5,376 nucleotides of DNA, taken from the NCBI GenBank assembly GCA_905373195.1, contig CAJPSG010000101.1, positions 1 through 5,376 of the forward strand. Direction: 5' to 3'. Source of the stretch: Kingella oralis (GTDB lineage: Bacteria > Pseudomonadota > Gammaproteobacteria > Burkholderiales > Neisseriaceae). Position numbers and translations under genes: made by a program. The notes beneath the pieces are model-generated. The model did not search any database. It saw only the letters and a list, made by a program, of their open reading frames with translations, and was not told the DNA's origin. Each line of letters begins with the position of its first letter. Position 1 is the stretch's first letter. Of the stretch, positions 1-5,281 are shown one piece after another.

Positions 1-1284
1 GTTTCCTTCACATCGTGCACGCGCACAATCTTCGCCCCCCACATCCCTGCGCATCAACGCATCTGCCTCGCCCTCAGCGGCGGCGTAGATTCCATGGTGC
101 TGCTGCATCTGCTTGCCAACCTGCGCACCAGCCACCCGTTTACCCTATCTGCCGTTCACGTTCACCACGGCTTAAACCCCGATGCCGACCAATGGCTAGA
201 TTTTTGCCGCGCCGCCTGCGCACGGTTAAACGTTCCCTTTGCCGCCGAGCGCGTGCGCGTTGAGCCGAAAGGGCAGGGCATTGAAGCCGCCGCCCGCGCC
301 GCCCGCTATGCCGTGTTCGCCGCCCAGCCCTGTGATGCCATTGCGCTGGCGCATCATCAAGACGACCAAATAGAAACCTTTTTCCTCGCCGCCCTGCGCG
401 GTGGCGGCATTCGCGCCCTAGCCGCCATGCCGCCCAGCCGCGTGTGGCAAGGCAAAACCCTGCTGCGCCCGCTGCTGACATACAGCCGCGCCGAAATTGA
501 AGCCTACGCCGCCGCGCACAACCTCGCCCATGTAAACGACAGCAGCAACCAAGACCCCAGCCTACTGCGCAATTGGCTGCGCCACCAAATGCTGCCGCAA
601 CTCGTTTTCAGGCTGCCTTATGCCGCCGCGCATATTCAAACCACCATCGCCACGCTGCAAGACGAACACGCGCTGTTAAACGAAATCATCGCCGAAGACT
701 GGCAACGCATCCACACACCGCGCAACCAATTCTCCCGCCCCGCATGGCAGCAACTCAGCCCGCTGCGCCGCCGCCAAATGCTGCACCGCTTCGCCCATGC
801 GCACGAGCTAGGCACGCCCAGCAAACGCAGCCTTGCCGACTTCGCCCGCGTGCTAAACCAAGCCGCCCACAGCGCAACATGGCAACTGCCGCACGGCAAA
901 GCCTTGTTGCACCGCCAAATTCTGTTCCCCCTGTCCGACAGCGCGTTCAACAGCCTTGCATGGCAGCAGCCGCAAATCGGCAGCCTGAAAACCCTTGCCC
1001 AGCAAGCCGGCTTAACATGGCAGCCTGAAACACCCGCCGTGCGCACGCTTTCAGGCTGCCTCCGCTGCGCCAACAAACACGACCGCATCGCCTTGCCGCA
1101 TGGGCATAAAAACGTGTTCCAACTGCTGCAAGAACACGGCGTTCCGCCCGAATTGCGCCACCATTGGGCGATTATCGCCAACAGCCAAAACCGCTGCATC
1201 GCCGTTGCCAACCTTCGCTCCGATGCCTGTTTACAAGGCGCGATGCTACACAGCGCATGGCTGGCGAACTATCAGGCAGCCTGA
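1..1284 (+). CDS. tilS: tRNA(Ile)-lysidine synthase TilS, 5'-truncated by the window edge
   Basis: TilS uses ATP and lysine to convert the wobble C34 of the CAU-anticodon isoleucine tRNA to lysidine, so the tRNA reads AUA and is charged with isoleucine; it is cytosolic and essential in most bacteria. Seen: the frame is open from base 1 with no ATG, GTG or TTG before the PP-loop ATPase motif SGGVDS (76-93), so the true start lies a few codons upstream and the ATG at 94 is internal. Numbering visible codons, HHGLNP is at 55-60, AHHQDDQ at 117-123, and the DSSNQDPSLLRN block at 180-191. A substrate-binding middle region follows, then a TilS C-terminal domain near 348-415, with a QEHGVPPELR segment. 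The 427 visible codons match the usual long, three-domain family form. The TGA stop lies inside a DUS, and two or more DUSs are translated within the gene. No mutation of a key motif is seen. Confidence 0.95.
   Translation, partial: VSFTSCTRTIFAPHIPAHQRICLALSGGVDSMVLLHLLANLRTSHPFTLSAVHVHHGLNPDADQWLDFCRAACARLNVPFAAERVRVEPKGQGIEAAARAARYAVFAAQPCDAIALAHHQDDQIETFFLAALRGGGIRALAAMPPSRVWQGKTLLRPLLTYSRAEIEAYAAAHNLAHVNDSSNQDPSLLRNWLRHQMLPQLVFRLPYAAAHIQTTIATLQDEHALLNEIIAEDWQRIHTPRNQFSRPAWQQLSPLRRRQMLHRFAHAHELGTPSKRSLADFARVLNQAAHSATWQLPHGKALLHRQILFPLSDSAFNSLAWQQPQIGSLKTLAQQAGLTWQPETPAVRTLSGCLRCANKHDRIALPHGHKNVFQLLQEHGVPPELRHHWAIIANSQNRCIAVANLRSDACLQGAMLHSAWLANYQAA
607..618 (-). repeat. DNA uptake sequence (Kingella-type), exact, inside tilS
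   Basis: Exact reverse complement of AGGCAGCCTGAA. It is read in the tilS frame as part of V-F-R-L-P-Y, between the ATPase domain and the middle domain, where sequence is likely tolerant. In Neisseriaceae such 12-mers are bound by the type IV pilus protein ComP during transformation. Confidence 0.85.
978..989 (+). repeat. DUS near-match (11/12) inside tilS
   Basis: CGGCAGCCTGAA, differing from the exact DUS only in the first base. Translated as I-G-S-L-K in tilS. Confidence 0.6.
1018..1061. repeat. Inverted DUS pair (possible hairpin) within the tilS coding sequence
   Basis: The left arm, TGGCAGCCTGAA at 1018-1029, is an 11/12 DUS. The right arm, TTCAGGCTGCCT at 1050-1061, is an exact minus-strand DUS. 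GGCAGCCTGAAA and TTTCAGGCTGCC pair over 12 bp around an 18-nt loop. Both arms are translated, W-Q-P-E-T on the left and L-S-G-C-L on the right, at the edge of the C-terminal domain. Inverted DUS pairs usually sit between genes as terminators; here there is no T-run, so termination is not expected. Confidence 0.75.
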
Positions 1285-1285
1285 A
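1274..1285 (+). repeat. Exact DUS supplying the tilS stop codon
   Basis: AGGCAGCCTGAA is read as Q-A-A-stop at the end of tilS; the TGA at 1282-1284 is part of the DUS. It faces the minus-strand DUS at 1437-1448, so the two bracket the intergenic repeat module. Confidence 0.85.
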
Positions 1286-1298
1286 AACGGAAATACGC

Positions 1299-1313
1299 GC
1301 CGATGTTGTCGGC
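1299..1313. other. Small inverted repeat after tilS
   Basis: GCCGA (1299-1303) and TCGGC (1309-1313) form a 5-bp stem with a 5-nt loop. It lies in the ~30 bp separating the tilS-end DUS from the repeat module and has no counterpart beside the module copies at the right of the window. There is no following T-run, so it is not a convincing terminator. Confidence 0.35.
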
Positions 1314-1316
1314 ATT

Positions 1317-1448
1317 AAACCTTTGCCAAACCGACAAACGATGGCGTGTCGGCAGCTCGCCAACATTTTCCAATTCAGTAAAGTTCTGTTGAATACGCCA
1401 TTGGGCAACGAGCCATCGCCGCTTCATTGGTTGCGTTTCAGGCTGCCT
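1317..1448 (-). repeat. Dispersed ~130-bp DUS-headed repeat module, copy 1 (inverted)
   Basis: Read on the minus strand, this begins with an exact DUS (1437-1448) and ends with the TTTGGCAAAGGTTT stretch. It aligns along its whole length with 4950-5080, at roughly 83% identity over the core by eye with two small indels, and less fully with 5282-5376. It contains a hairpin, TGTCGGC (1347-1353) with GCCAACA (1359-1365), that is kept in copy 2. It fills much of the 322-bp tilS-htpX gap. The function is unknown. On its minus strand it can be translated as a short peptide containing WRIQQNFTEL, but copies 1 and 2 are out of frame with each other further along, so a conserved protein is unlikely. 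Confidence 0.8.
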
Positions 1449-1606
1449 CCCCGCCCTTTGCATAGTTTTTCACATCCCCCCATTTGATAAACGGCGCACA
1501 TCCATTACTATCCACCCCTTTCTGTACCCCCCAAAGGCAGCCTGAAAAGGCGTTGCCTTCAACAAAGTTAAAACCATTCAACCCCACCACCTACAAAGGA
1601 ACACAC
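1449..1606 (+). other. Upstream region of htpX, no clear promoter
   Basis: This is C-rich noncoding sequence. It holds an exact DUS at 1535-1546. A TGATAA at 1485-1490 could serve as a -10 element, but the TTTGCA upstream at 1457-1462 is about 22 bp away, too far for a standard promoter. I could not assign the htpX promoter or a heat-shock operator from the sequence. Confidence 0.4.
1535..1546 (+). repeat. Exact DUS upstream of htpX
   Basis: AGGCAGCCTGAA, 60 bp before the htpX start codon. It is unpaired with any close inverted partner, so probably an uptake signal only. Confidence 0.8.
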
Positions 1607-2455
1607 ATGAAACGCATCGCCCTCTTTCTCGCCACCAACCTTGCCGTTATCCTCGTTATCAGCATCGTGTTAAGCGTGCTGGGCATCAATTCCCGCAGCG
1701 GCGGCATGGGGCAAATGCTCGCCTACGCCGCCGTAGTGGGCTTTACAGGCTCCATCATCTCGCTGTTGCTGTCTAAAACCATCGCCAAACATTCCGTGGG
1801 CGCGCAAGTCATCACCAGCCCCAGCAACGAGGTAGAAGCATGGCTGTTGCAAACCGTGCAAAACCAAGCGCACCAATGGAACTTGAAAACGCCCGAAGTC
1901 GCCATCTACAACTCGCCCGAACCCAACGCCTTTGCCACAGGCGCAACCCGCAACAGCTCGCTGGTTGCCGTGTCCACAGGTTTGCTCAACAGCATGACGC
2001 GCGACGAAGTGGAAGCCGTGTTGGCGCATGAAATGGCACACGTGGGCAACGGCGACATGGTAACGCTCACGTTGATTCAAGGCGTGGTAAACACATTTGT
2101 CGTATTCTTTGCCCGCATCATCGCCAGCGTGGTGGCGCAAGGGCGCAACGACAACGAATCCAGCAGCAACGGCATTTATCTGCTGGTGAATTTTGTGTTG
2201 CAACTGCTGTTTGGCTTCCTGGCCAGCTTTATCGTGATGTGGTTTAGCCGCCAACGCGAATACCGCGCCGATGCAGGCGCAGCCAAATTGGTGGGCGCGC
2301 CCAAAATGATAGCCGCCCTGCAACGCCTAAAAGGGCACACCAGCGACTTGCCCAAAGACATGACCGCCATGGGCATCGCCAGCGAAGCCAAAGATTCGCT
2401 GTTGAGCACCCATCCCTCGCTGGATAACCGCATCGCACGGCTGCAAATGATGTAA
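1607..2455 (+). CDS. htpX: Inner-membrane zinc metalloprotease HtpX (M48 family)
   Basis: HtpX is a membrane-bound M48B endopeptidase that, with FtsH, clears misfolded membrane proteins, with its active site facing the cytoplasm. The 282-residue product is close to the usual ~280-295. Predicted membrane helices lie near residues 4-25, 37-55, 152-176 and 190-213. The zinc site is HEMAH (H141, E142, H145), with E218 in the [11 protein letters not shown] segment as the probable third ligand; all family landmarks are present. The ATG at 1607 is chosen because AAAGGA lies 7 bp upstream and the protein then starts with the family-typical MKRIALFL. An in-frame TTG at 1484 would add 41 unrelated residues and is rejected. 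The gene appears to be transcribed alone, between a repeat-bearing gap and DUS terminators. In other bacteria htpX is often stress-induced; no operator is recognisable here. Confidence 0.96.
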   Translation: MKRIALFLATNLAVILVISIVLSVLGINSRSGGMGQMLAYAAVVGFTGSIISLLLSKTIAKHSVGAQVITSPSNEVEAWLLQTVQNQAHQWNLKTPEVAIYNSPEPNAFATGATRNSSLVAVSTGLLNSMTRDEVEAVLAHEMAHVGNGDMVTLTLIQGVVNTFVVFFARIIASVVAQGRNDNESSSNGIYLLVNFVLQLLFGFLASFIVMWFSRQREYRADAGAAKLVGAPKMIAALQRLKGHTSDLPKDMTAMGIASEAKDSLLSTHPSLDNRIARLQMM

Positions 2456-2471
2456 CCATCCGCGTAAACCG

Positions 2472-2515
2472 TTTTCAGGCTGCCTATTGGGGATAATCGA
2501 TAGGCAGCCTGAAAA
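2472..2515. terminator. Inverted DUS hairpin after htpX
   Basis: Arms 2472-2487 and 2500-2515 are perfectly complementary over 16 bp, around a 12-nt loop. Each arm holds an exact DUS (2474-2485 minus, 2502-2513 plus). It begins 17 bp after the htpX stop. Only a weak T-rich tail follows (GTTTGTAGGTTTT), so it may terminate imperfectly. It shares its right arm with the next hairpin. Confidence 0.75.
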
Positions 2516-2549
2516 GTTTGTAGGTTTTAGCCCTGCTTTCAGGCTGCCT
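2502..2549 (+). terminator. Alternative DUS hairpin with T-tail after htpX
   Basis: AGGCAGCCTGAAA (2502-2514) pairs over 13 bp with TTTCAGGCTGCCT (2537-2549), around a 22-nt loop, and is followed by TTT. The T-tail makes this the better intrinsic terminator, but it cannot form together with the 2472-2515 hairpin because both need 2502-2514. The third exact DUS of the cluster is at 2538-2549 on the minus strand. Confidence 0.6.
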
Positions 2550-2598
2550 TTTGTCAAAAGCTATTCCCCCCGCAAACCCCATCAATCACATTTCCCCG

Positions 2599-2604
2599 TA
2601 TAAT
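2599..2604 (+). promoter_or_regulatory. Consensus -10 box, probable ccoG promoter
   Basis: A perfect TATAAT lies 44 bp before the ccoG start. No TTGACA-like -35 is seen at 16-18 bp spacing; that position is C-rich (AACCCCAT region). A strong -10 without a -35 suggests dependence on an activator. I looked for an FNR box (TTGAT-N4-ATCAA) and found only a half-site-like ATCAA at 2581-2585, so FNR control, though common for cbb3 assembly genes, is not shown. Confidence 0.5.
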
Positions 2605-2648
2605 CAAAAGCCATATAAAACCACCAAAAACCCCAAAAGGAACATACC

Positions 2649-4130
2649 ATGCCATCTACCCCCCAAGGGCAGCCTGAAACGCCCCAGCCCGCGCCTAAAC
2701 CCAATCCCAAGCCCGCCACCAAGCCCGCAGTCAAAGAACAAGTCATCCAATTTCACAGCAACAAACGCATCCACCCCAAACGCGCCATCGGTAAATTTGC
2801 CAATTTGCGCGTGTTGATGATTGTTGCCACCCAGCTTTTTTTCTATGTGATGCCGTGGATAATGTGGCACGGGAGGCAAGCCGTGTTGTTCAACATTGAA
2901 GAACGCCATTTTTACCTGTTCAGCATGGTGCTGGAACCCGCCGATATGCTTTATCTGGCGGGCTTGATGATTGTGTCCGCCTTCGGACTGTTTTGGTGGA
3001 CCACCATCGCAGGGCGCATCTGGTGCGGCTATTCCTGCCCGCAAACGGTTTATACCGAAATCATGCTGTGGATAGACCACTTGGTTGAGGGCGACCGCAA
3101 CAAACGCCTGAAACTGGACAAAGAGCCGTGGCATTTCCACAAAATCCGCATCAAAGCGTTGAAATACCTCATCATCTTTATTGTTGCCGCGTGGACAGGG
3201 ATTACCTTTGCGGGCTGGTTTGTGCCGATTCGCCAATTTGTGCCCGCCATTTTTGCAGGCACAGCAGGCAGCGTTGCGCTGGGCACAGCCGCGTTTTATG
3301 GCTTTGTAACATGGCTGTTTGGGCATATTTTGCGCGAAAAAGTGTGCTTGCATATGTGCCCCTATGCGCGTTTCCAAAGCGCGATGTTTGACCACGATAC
3401 GCTGGTGATTTCTTACGACACCGAACGGGGCGAACCACGCGGCGCGCGCAAAAAAAACGCCAGCAAGGAAGAAACCCAGCTGGGCGATTGCATCAACTGC
3501 ACCATGTGCGTGCAAGTGTGCCCCACAGGCATCGACATCCGCGACGGCCTGCAATACCAGTGCATCGGCTGCGCCGCCTGCATTGATGCCTGCGACGAAA
3601 TCATGGATAAAATGGGCTACCCGCGCGGCTTAATCCGCTACACCACCGAAGCCGTACTCAAACACGAATACACCGATGCCGATGTAAAAAAACGCCTGCT
3701 GCGCCCCAAAGTGGTGGGCTACGGCATTGTGTTGCTGGTTGCCGTGATTGGGCTGCTGGTGGGGCTGGCAACCCGCGCCACCGTGCAAATTGACGTGATT
3801 AAAGACCGTGGCGTGATGGTGCGCGAAAACAAACAAGGCTTGCTGGAAAACAGCTACAACCTGAGCATCAGCAACGCCAGCGAACAAACGCAAATCATCC
3901 AAGCCAGCGTATCGGGGCTGGAAGACATCCGCCTCACAGGGCTGCCTGAAAACGGCATCAGCGTGAAAGGCGGCGACATCATCACCATCCCCGTGCAAGT
4001 GGCAACGCAGCCTGAATACGCCGATAAAGGCAGCCATCCCATCCAGTTCACTTTCAAATACCGCGTGGCAGGGCAGCCTGAAAACGCAGCGCGCGAGTTG
4101 CAAGAAAAATCCATCTTTATCGGAGAATAA
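2649..4130 (+). CDS. ccoG: Cytochrome c oxidase accessory protein CcoG (FixG/RdxA family)
   Basis: CcoG is a membrane iron-sulfur protein needed for cbb3-type oxidase assembly; in Rhodobacter it is reported to reduce Cu(II) to Cu(I) for the copper delivery route. The 493-residue product has a proline/lysine-rich N-terminus (1-30) and membrane helices near 55-73, 99-120, 173-192, 206-226 and 356-374. The conserved WCGYSCPQT is at 125-133 (C126, C130) and CLHMCP at 233-238. Two 4Fe-4S motifs follow: C281, C284, C287, C291-P and C305, C308, C311, C315. The rest (about 377-493) is the periplasmic immunoglobulin-like FixG C-terminal domain. The ATG at 2649 is preceded by AAAAGG. The gene is followed after 2 bp by the ccoH-type gene. 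DUS-like words are translated near both ends (G-Q-P-E-T at 7-11, and G-Q-P-E-N in the last 25 residues). All cluster cysteines are intact. Confidence 0.96.
   Translation: MPSTPQGQPETPQPAPKPNPKPATKPAVKEQVIQFHSNKRIHPKRAIGKFANLRVLMIVATQLFFYVMPWIMWHGRQAVLFNIEERHFYLFSMVLEPADMLYLAGLMIVSAFGLFWWTTIAGRIWCGYSCPQTVYTEIMLWIDHLVEGDRNKRLKLDKEPWHFHKIRIKALKYLIIFIVAAWTGITFAGWFVPIRQFVPAIFAGTAGSVALGTAAFYGFVTWLFGHILREKVCLHMCPYARFQSAMFDHDTLVISYDTERGEPRGARKKNASKEETQLGDCINCTMCVQVCPTGIDIRDGLQYQCIGCAACIDACDEIMDKMGYPRGLIRYTTEAVLKHEYTDADVKKRLLRPKVVGYGIVLLVAVIGLLVGLATRATVQIDVIKDRGVMVRENKQGLLENSYNLSISNASEQTQIIQASVSGLEDIRLTGLPENGISVKGGDIITIPVQVATQPEYADKGSHPIQFTFKYRVAGQPENAARELQEKSIFIGE
2667..2678 (+). repeat. DUS near-match (11/12) in the ccoG N-terminus
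   Basis: GGGCAGCCTGAA, first base changed, translated as G-Q-P-E in the disordered-looking Pro/Lys-rich leader of CcoG. Confidence 0.6.
3939..3950 (+). repeat. DUS-like word in ccoG resembling the Simonsiella dialect
   Basis: GGGCTGCCTGAA matches the Kingella DUS at 10 of 12 bases and the Simonsiella-type AGGCTGCCTGAA at 11 of 12. It is translated as G-L-P-E-N in the Ig-like domain. Chance or coding constraint is possible. Confidence 0.35.
4005..4016 (+). repeat. DUS near-match (11/12) in ccoG
   Basis: ACGCAGCCTGAA, second base changed, translated within T-Q-P-E-Y of the CcoG periplasmic domain. Confidence 0.45.
4071..4082 (+). repeat. DUS near-match (11/12) at the ccoG 3' end
   Basis: GGGCAGCCTGAA, first base changed, read as G-Q-P-E-N near the CcoG C-terminus. 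It is the same tripeptide reading (Q-P-E) used at the N-terminus. Confidence 0.6.
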
Positions 4131-4132
4131 GC

Positions 4133-4696
4133 ATGACCACACCGCAGCCTCATTCTAAACCCGCCCCGTGGTACAAACATCGCTGGCCGTGGATACTGAT
4201 GAGCGGGCCCGCCGCCGTGGTGGTAGCGGGTTTTTACACGTTTTACCTTGCCAAAACGCACGCCGACGAAATGGTAACCGACGATTACTACAAAGAAGGC
4301 AAATACATCAATATGCAGATTGAGCGCGATGAAGCCGCCGCCCAACGCCATATCCAAGCGCAGGTTTTGTTTAACCACGACGGCACCGCCGCCAAAATCT
4401 TTATCAGCGGCGATTTTGACAAAAACGTGCCGATGCAACTGCTGCTGTTGCACCCCGCCAAAAAAGCCTACGACCAAACCGTGCCGCTCAAAGCCAGCAA
4501 CGCGCCGCCATCGGGCGACAAAACCGAATACACCGCCACCTTCAACGCCTTGCCGCCTGCCGTGCATTGGTATTTGCGGCTGGAAGATACGCAAGGCAAA
4601 TGGCGTGTGGAAAGCAAATGGGAGCCGAAAGCGGGCAATGCCGCCATGCTGATGCCGAAGTTTGATGAGATGGGCGCGAGTGGGGGCGGGCGGTAA
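4133..4696 (+). CDS. ccoH: FixH/CcoH-type cbb3 oxidase assembly protein
   Basis: FixH-family proteins are small, single-span inner-membrane proteins that help assemble or stabilise the cbb3 oxidase. The 187-residue product has a short cytoplasmic N-terminus with PWYKHRWPW (12-20), one membrane helix at about 19-40, and then the family-typical MVTDDYYKEGKYIN (47-60) at the start of a periplasmic domain. That domain ends in a beta-rich region including a VHWYLRLED stretch, and a Gly-rich tail (GASGGGR). A GGAG lies 7 bp upstream of the ATG, inside the end of ccoG, and the gap to the ccoG stop is 2 bp, so the two genes are very likely co-transcribed and translationally linked. No ccoS or ccoI follows; the next sequence is repeats and a terminator. 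The family call is firm from these motifs and the neighbour; the symbol is less so because the family is poorly conserved. Confidence 0.87.
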   Translation: MTTPQPHSKPAPWYKHRWPWILMSGPAAVVVAGFYTFYLAKTHADEMVTDDYYKEGKYINMQIERDEAAAQRHIQAQVLFNHDGTAAKIFISGDFDKNVPMQLLLLHPAKKAYDQTVPLKASNAPPSGDKTEYTATFNALPPAVHWYLRLEDTQGKWRVESKWEPKAGNAAMLMPKFDEMGASGGGR

Positions 4697-4708
4697 TTTG
4701 CTGATTAG

Positions 4709-4720
4709 AGGCAGCCTGAA
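4709..4720 (+). repeat. Exact DUS after ccoH
   Basis: AGGCAGCCTGAA, 12 bp after the ccoH stop. It marks the left end of tandem unit A. Confidence 0.85.
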
Positions 4721-4770
4721 AACGAGAGTGGCGCGTTTGGGCGAAGTGAGAACAATAAAAATGCTGTTAT

Positions 4771-4808
4771 TCCAGCGTGTACAAAGATTTCAGCGGGGCG
4801 GATGTTAT
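4771..4808. repeat. 38-bp segment present only in unit A, flanked by TGTTAT
   Basis: TGTTAT occurs at 4765-4770 and again at 4803-4808. Unit B has a single TGTTAT at 5134-5139 and lacks the segment between. This is the pattern left by a slippage deletion between short direct repeats in B, although an insertion in A is not excluded. Confidence 0.65.
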
Positions 4809-4817
4809 CTCTATGCG

Positions 4818-4863
4818 AAAAGGCAGCCTGAAAACGTGATTATGTGTTTTCAGGCTGCCTTTT
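4818..4863 (+). terminator. Rho-independent terminator of the ccoG-ccoH unit (DUS hairpin)
   Basis: AAAAGGCAGCCTGAAAAC (4818-4835) pairs perfectly with GTTTTCAGGCTGCCTTTT (4846-4863), an 18-bp stem with a 10-nt loop, followed by further T residues. Each arm contains an exact DUS (4821-4832 plus, 4849-4860 minus). The A-run on the left makes it potentially bidirectional. It lies 121 bp beyond the ccoH stop and is the first strong terminator after it. Confidence 0.85.
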
Positions 4864-4949
4864 TTGTTTATTTGCCCGCAAGCTGCCGATATCCCATTTC
4901 ACAGCAGCGTTGAACGGCTTTTTGGGCTGAGAACTTTGCAGAACTCCAA

Positions 4950-5080
4950 AGGCAGCCTGAAATCTAAAATGAAACAGCGACGGCTCGTCGCCAAATGGCT
5001 TATTCAACAGAACATTACTGATTTGCCAAGATGTCGGCGAGCCGCCGACGCTCCATCGGTTGCAGGTTTGGCAAAGGTTT
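4950..5080 (+). repeat. Dispersed DUS-headed repeat module, copy 2
   Basis: Starts with an exact DUS (4950-4961) and ends at GGCAAAGGTTT. It aligns with copy 1 (1317-1448, minus) and with copy 3 (5282-5376). Within it GTCGGCG (5033-5039) and CGCCGAC (5043-5049) form a perfect 7-bp stem with a 3-nt loop. An alternative pairing joins CGGCTCG (4981-4987) with CGAGCCG (5038-5044). Its frame starting at ATG 4970 gives a peptide with the WLIQQNITDL segment, then shifts relative to copy 1 by a 1-bp indel. Confidence 0.82.
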
Positions 5081-5090
5081 CAGGCTGAAA
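5078..5090. repeat. Collapsed DUS pair at the tandem unit junction
   Basis: TTTCAGGCTGAAA reads as the first half of a minus-strand DUS joined directly to the last half of a plus-strand DUS. It sits exactly where unit A ends and unit B begins. The matching left end of unit A has an intact DUS instead (4709-4720). A deletion between two inverted DUSs would leave this product. Confidence 0.6.
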
Positions 5091-5153
5091 ACGAGTGTGG
5101 CGCGTTTGGGCGAAGTGGAAACAATAAAAACACTGTTATCCTTATACGAAAAG

Positions 5154-5199
5154 AAAAGGCAGCCTGAAAACGTGGTTATGCGTTTTCAGGCTGCCTTTT
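5154..5199 (+). terminator. DUS hairpin of unit B, terminator-like
   Basis: AAAAGGCAGCCTGAAAACG (5154-5172) pairs perfectly with CGTTTTCAGGCTGCCTTTT (5181-5199): 19 bp with an 8-nt loop. Exact DUSs lie at 5157-5168 (plus) and 5185-5196 (minus). It is the counterpart of the 4818-4863 hairpin; with no gene between the two it terminates nothing evident on the + strand, though it could act on transcripts from the right. Confidence 0.8.
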
Positions 5200-5281
5200 G
5201 TTTATTTGCCACCAAACTGCCGATGTTCCATTTCAGCAGCGTTGAACGGCTTTTTGGGCTGAGACCTTTGCAGAACCCCAA

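Larger units (their letters stand above)
4716..5084 (+). repeat. Tandem repeat unit A (~369 bp)
   Basis: Direct copy of the sequence starting at 5085. The two align in order: a CTGAAAACGAG start, GTGGCGCGTTTGGGCGAAGTG, an ACAATAAAAA stretch, the DUS hairpin, TTTGTTTATTTGCC, GTTGAACGGCTTTTTGGGCTG, then the DUS-headed module. The offset between copies is 369 bp at the left and 332 bp at the right. The difference is accounted for by a 38-bp segment present only in unit A, a 5-bp AAAAG-type gain in B, and two 2-bp losses in B. Confidence 0.85.

Noticed and set aside
94..1284. tilS starting at the ATG at 94
   Set aside because: The essential SGGVDS nucleotide-binding loop (76-93) lies directly upstream in the same frame, so this ATG is internal.
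1272..1463. Minus-strand small protein of 63 residues over repeat copy 1
   Set aside because: Both ends are made of translated DUSs, there is no convincing ribosome binding site, and the frame shifts in copy 2; most differences between copies in the shared frame change the amino acid, so there is no sign of protein-level selection.
1484..1606. 41-residue N-terminal extension of HtpX from a TTG at 1484
   Set aside because: It reads through a DUS, lacks family similarity, and the ATG at 1607 has a good ribosome binding site and the typical HtpX N-terminus.
2604..3554. Long minus-strand open frame (316 residues) over ccoG
   Set aside because: It is antisense to a clear CcoG; its His/Ala/Gly-rich composition is a by-product of the codon usage on the other strand.
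4673..4696. G-rich tract at the end of ccoH as a phase-variable repeat
   Set aside because: The longest G run is only five bases, too short for typical slipped-strand phase variation.
4662..4913. 83-residue frame overlapping the ccoH end and the DUS terminator
   Set aside because: It reads through three DUSs and the terminator stem and has no family features.
4864..5088. Small protein of 74 residues over repeat copy 2
   Set aside because: The frame crosses the terminator tail and a DUS, and it diverges from copy 1 after a 1-bp indel; it is better explained as repeat DNA.
4818..5199. CRISPR array, because of evenly repeated 12-mers
   Set aside because: The repeats are DUSs in both orientations, the spacing is irregular, the intervening sequences are themselves duplicated, and no cas gene is present.
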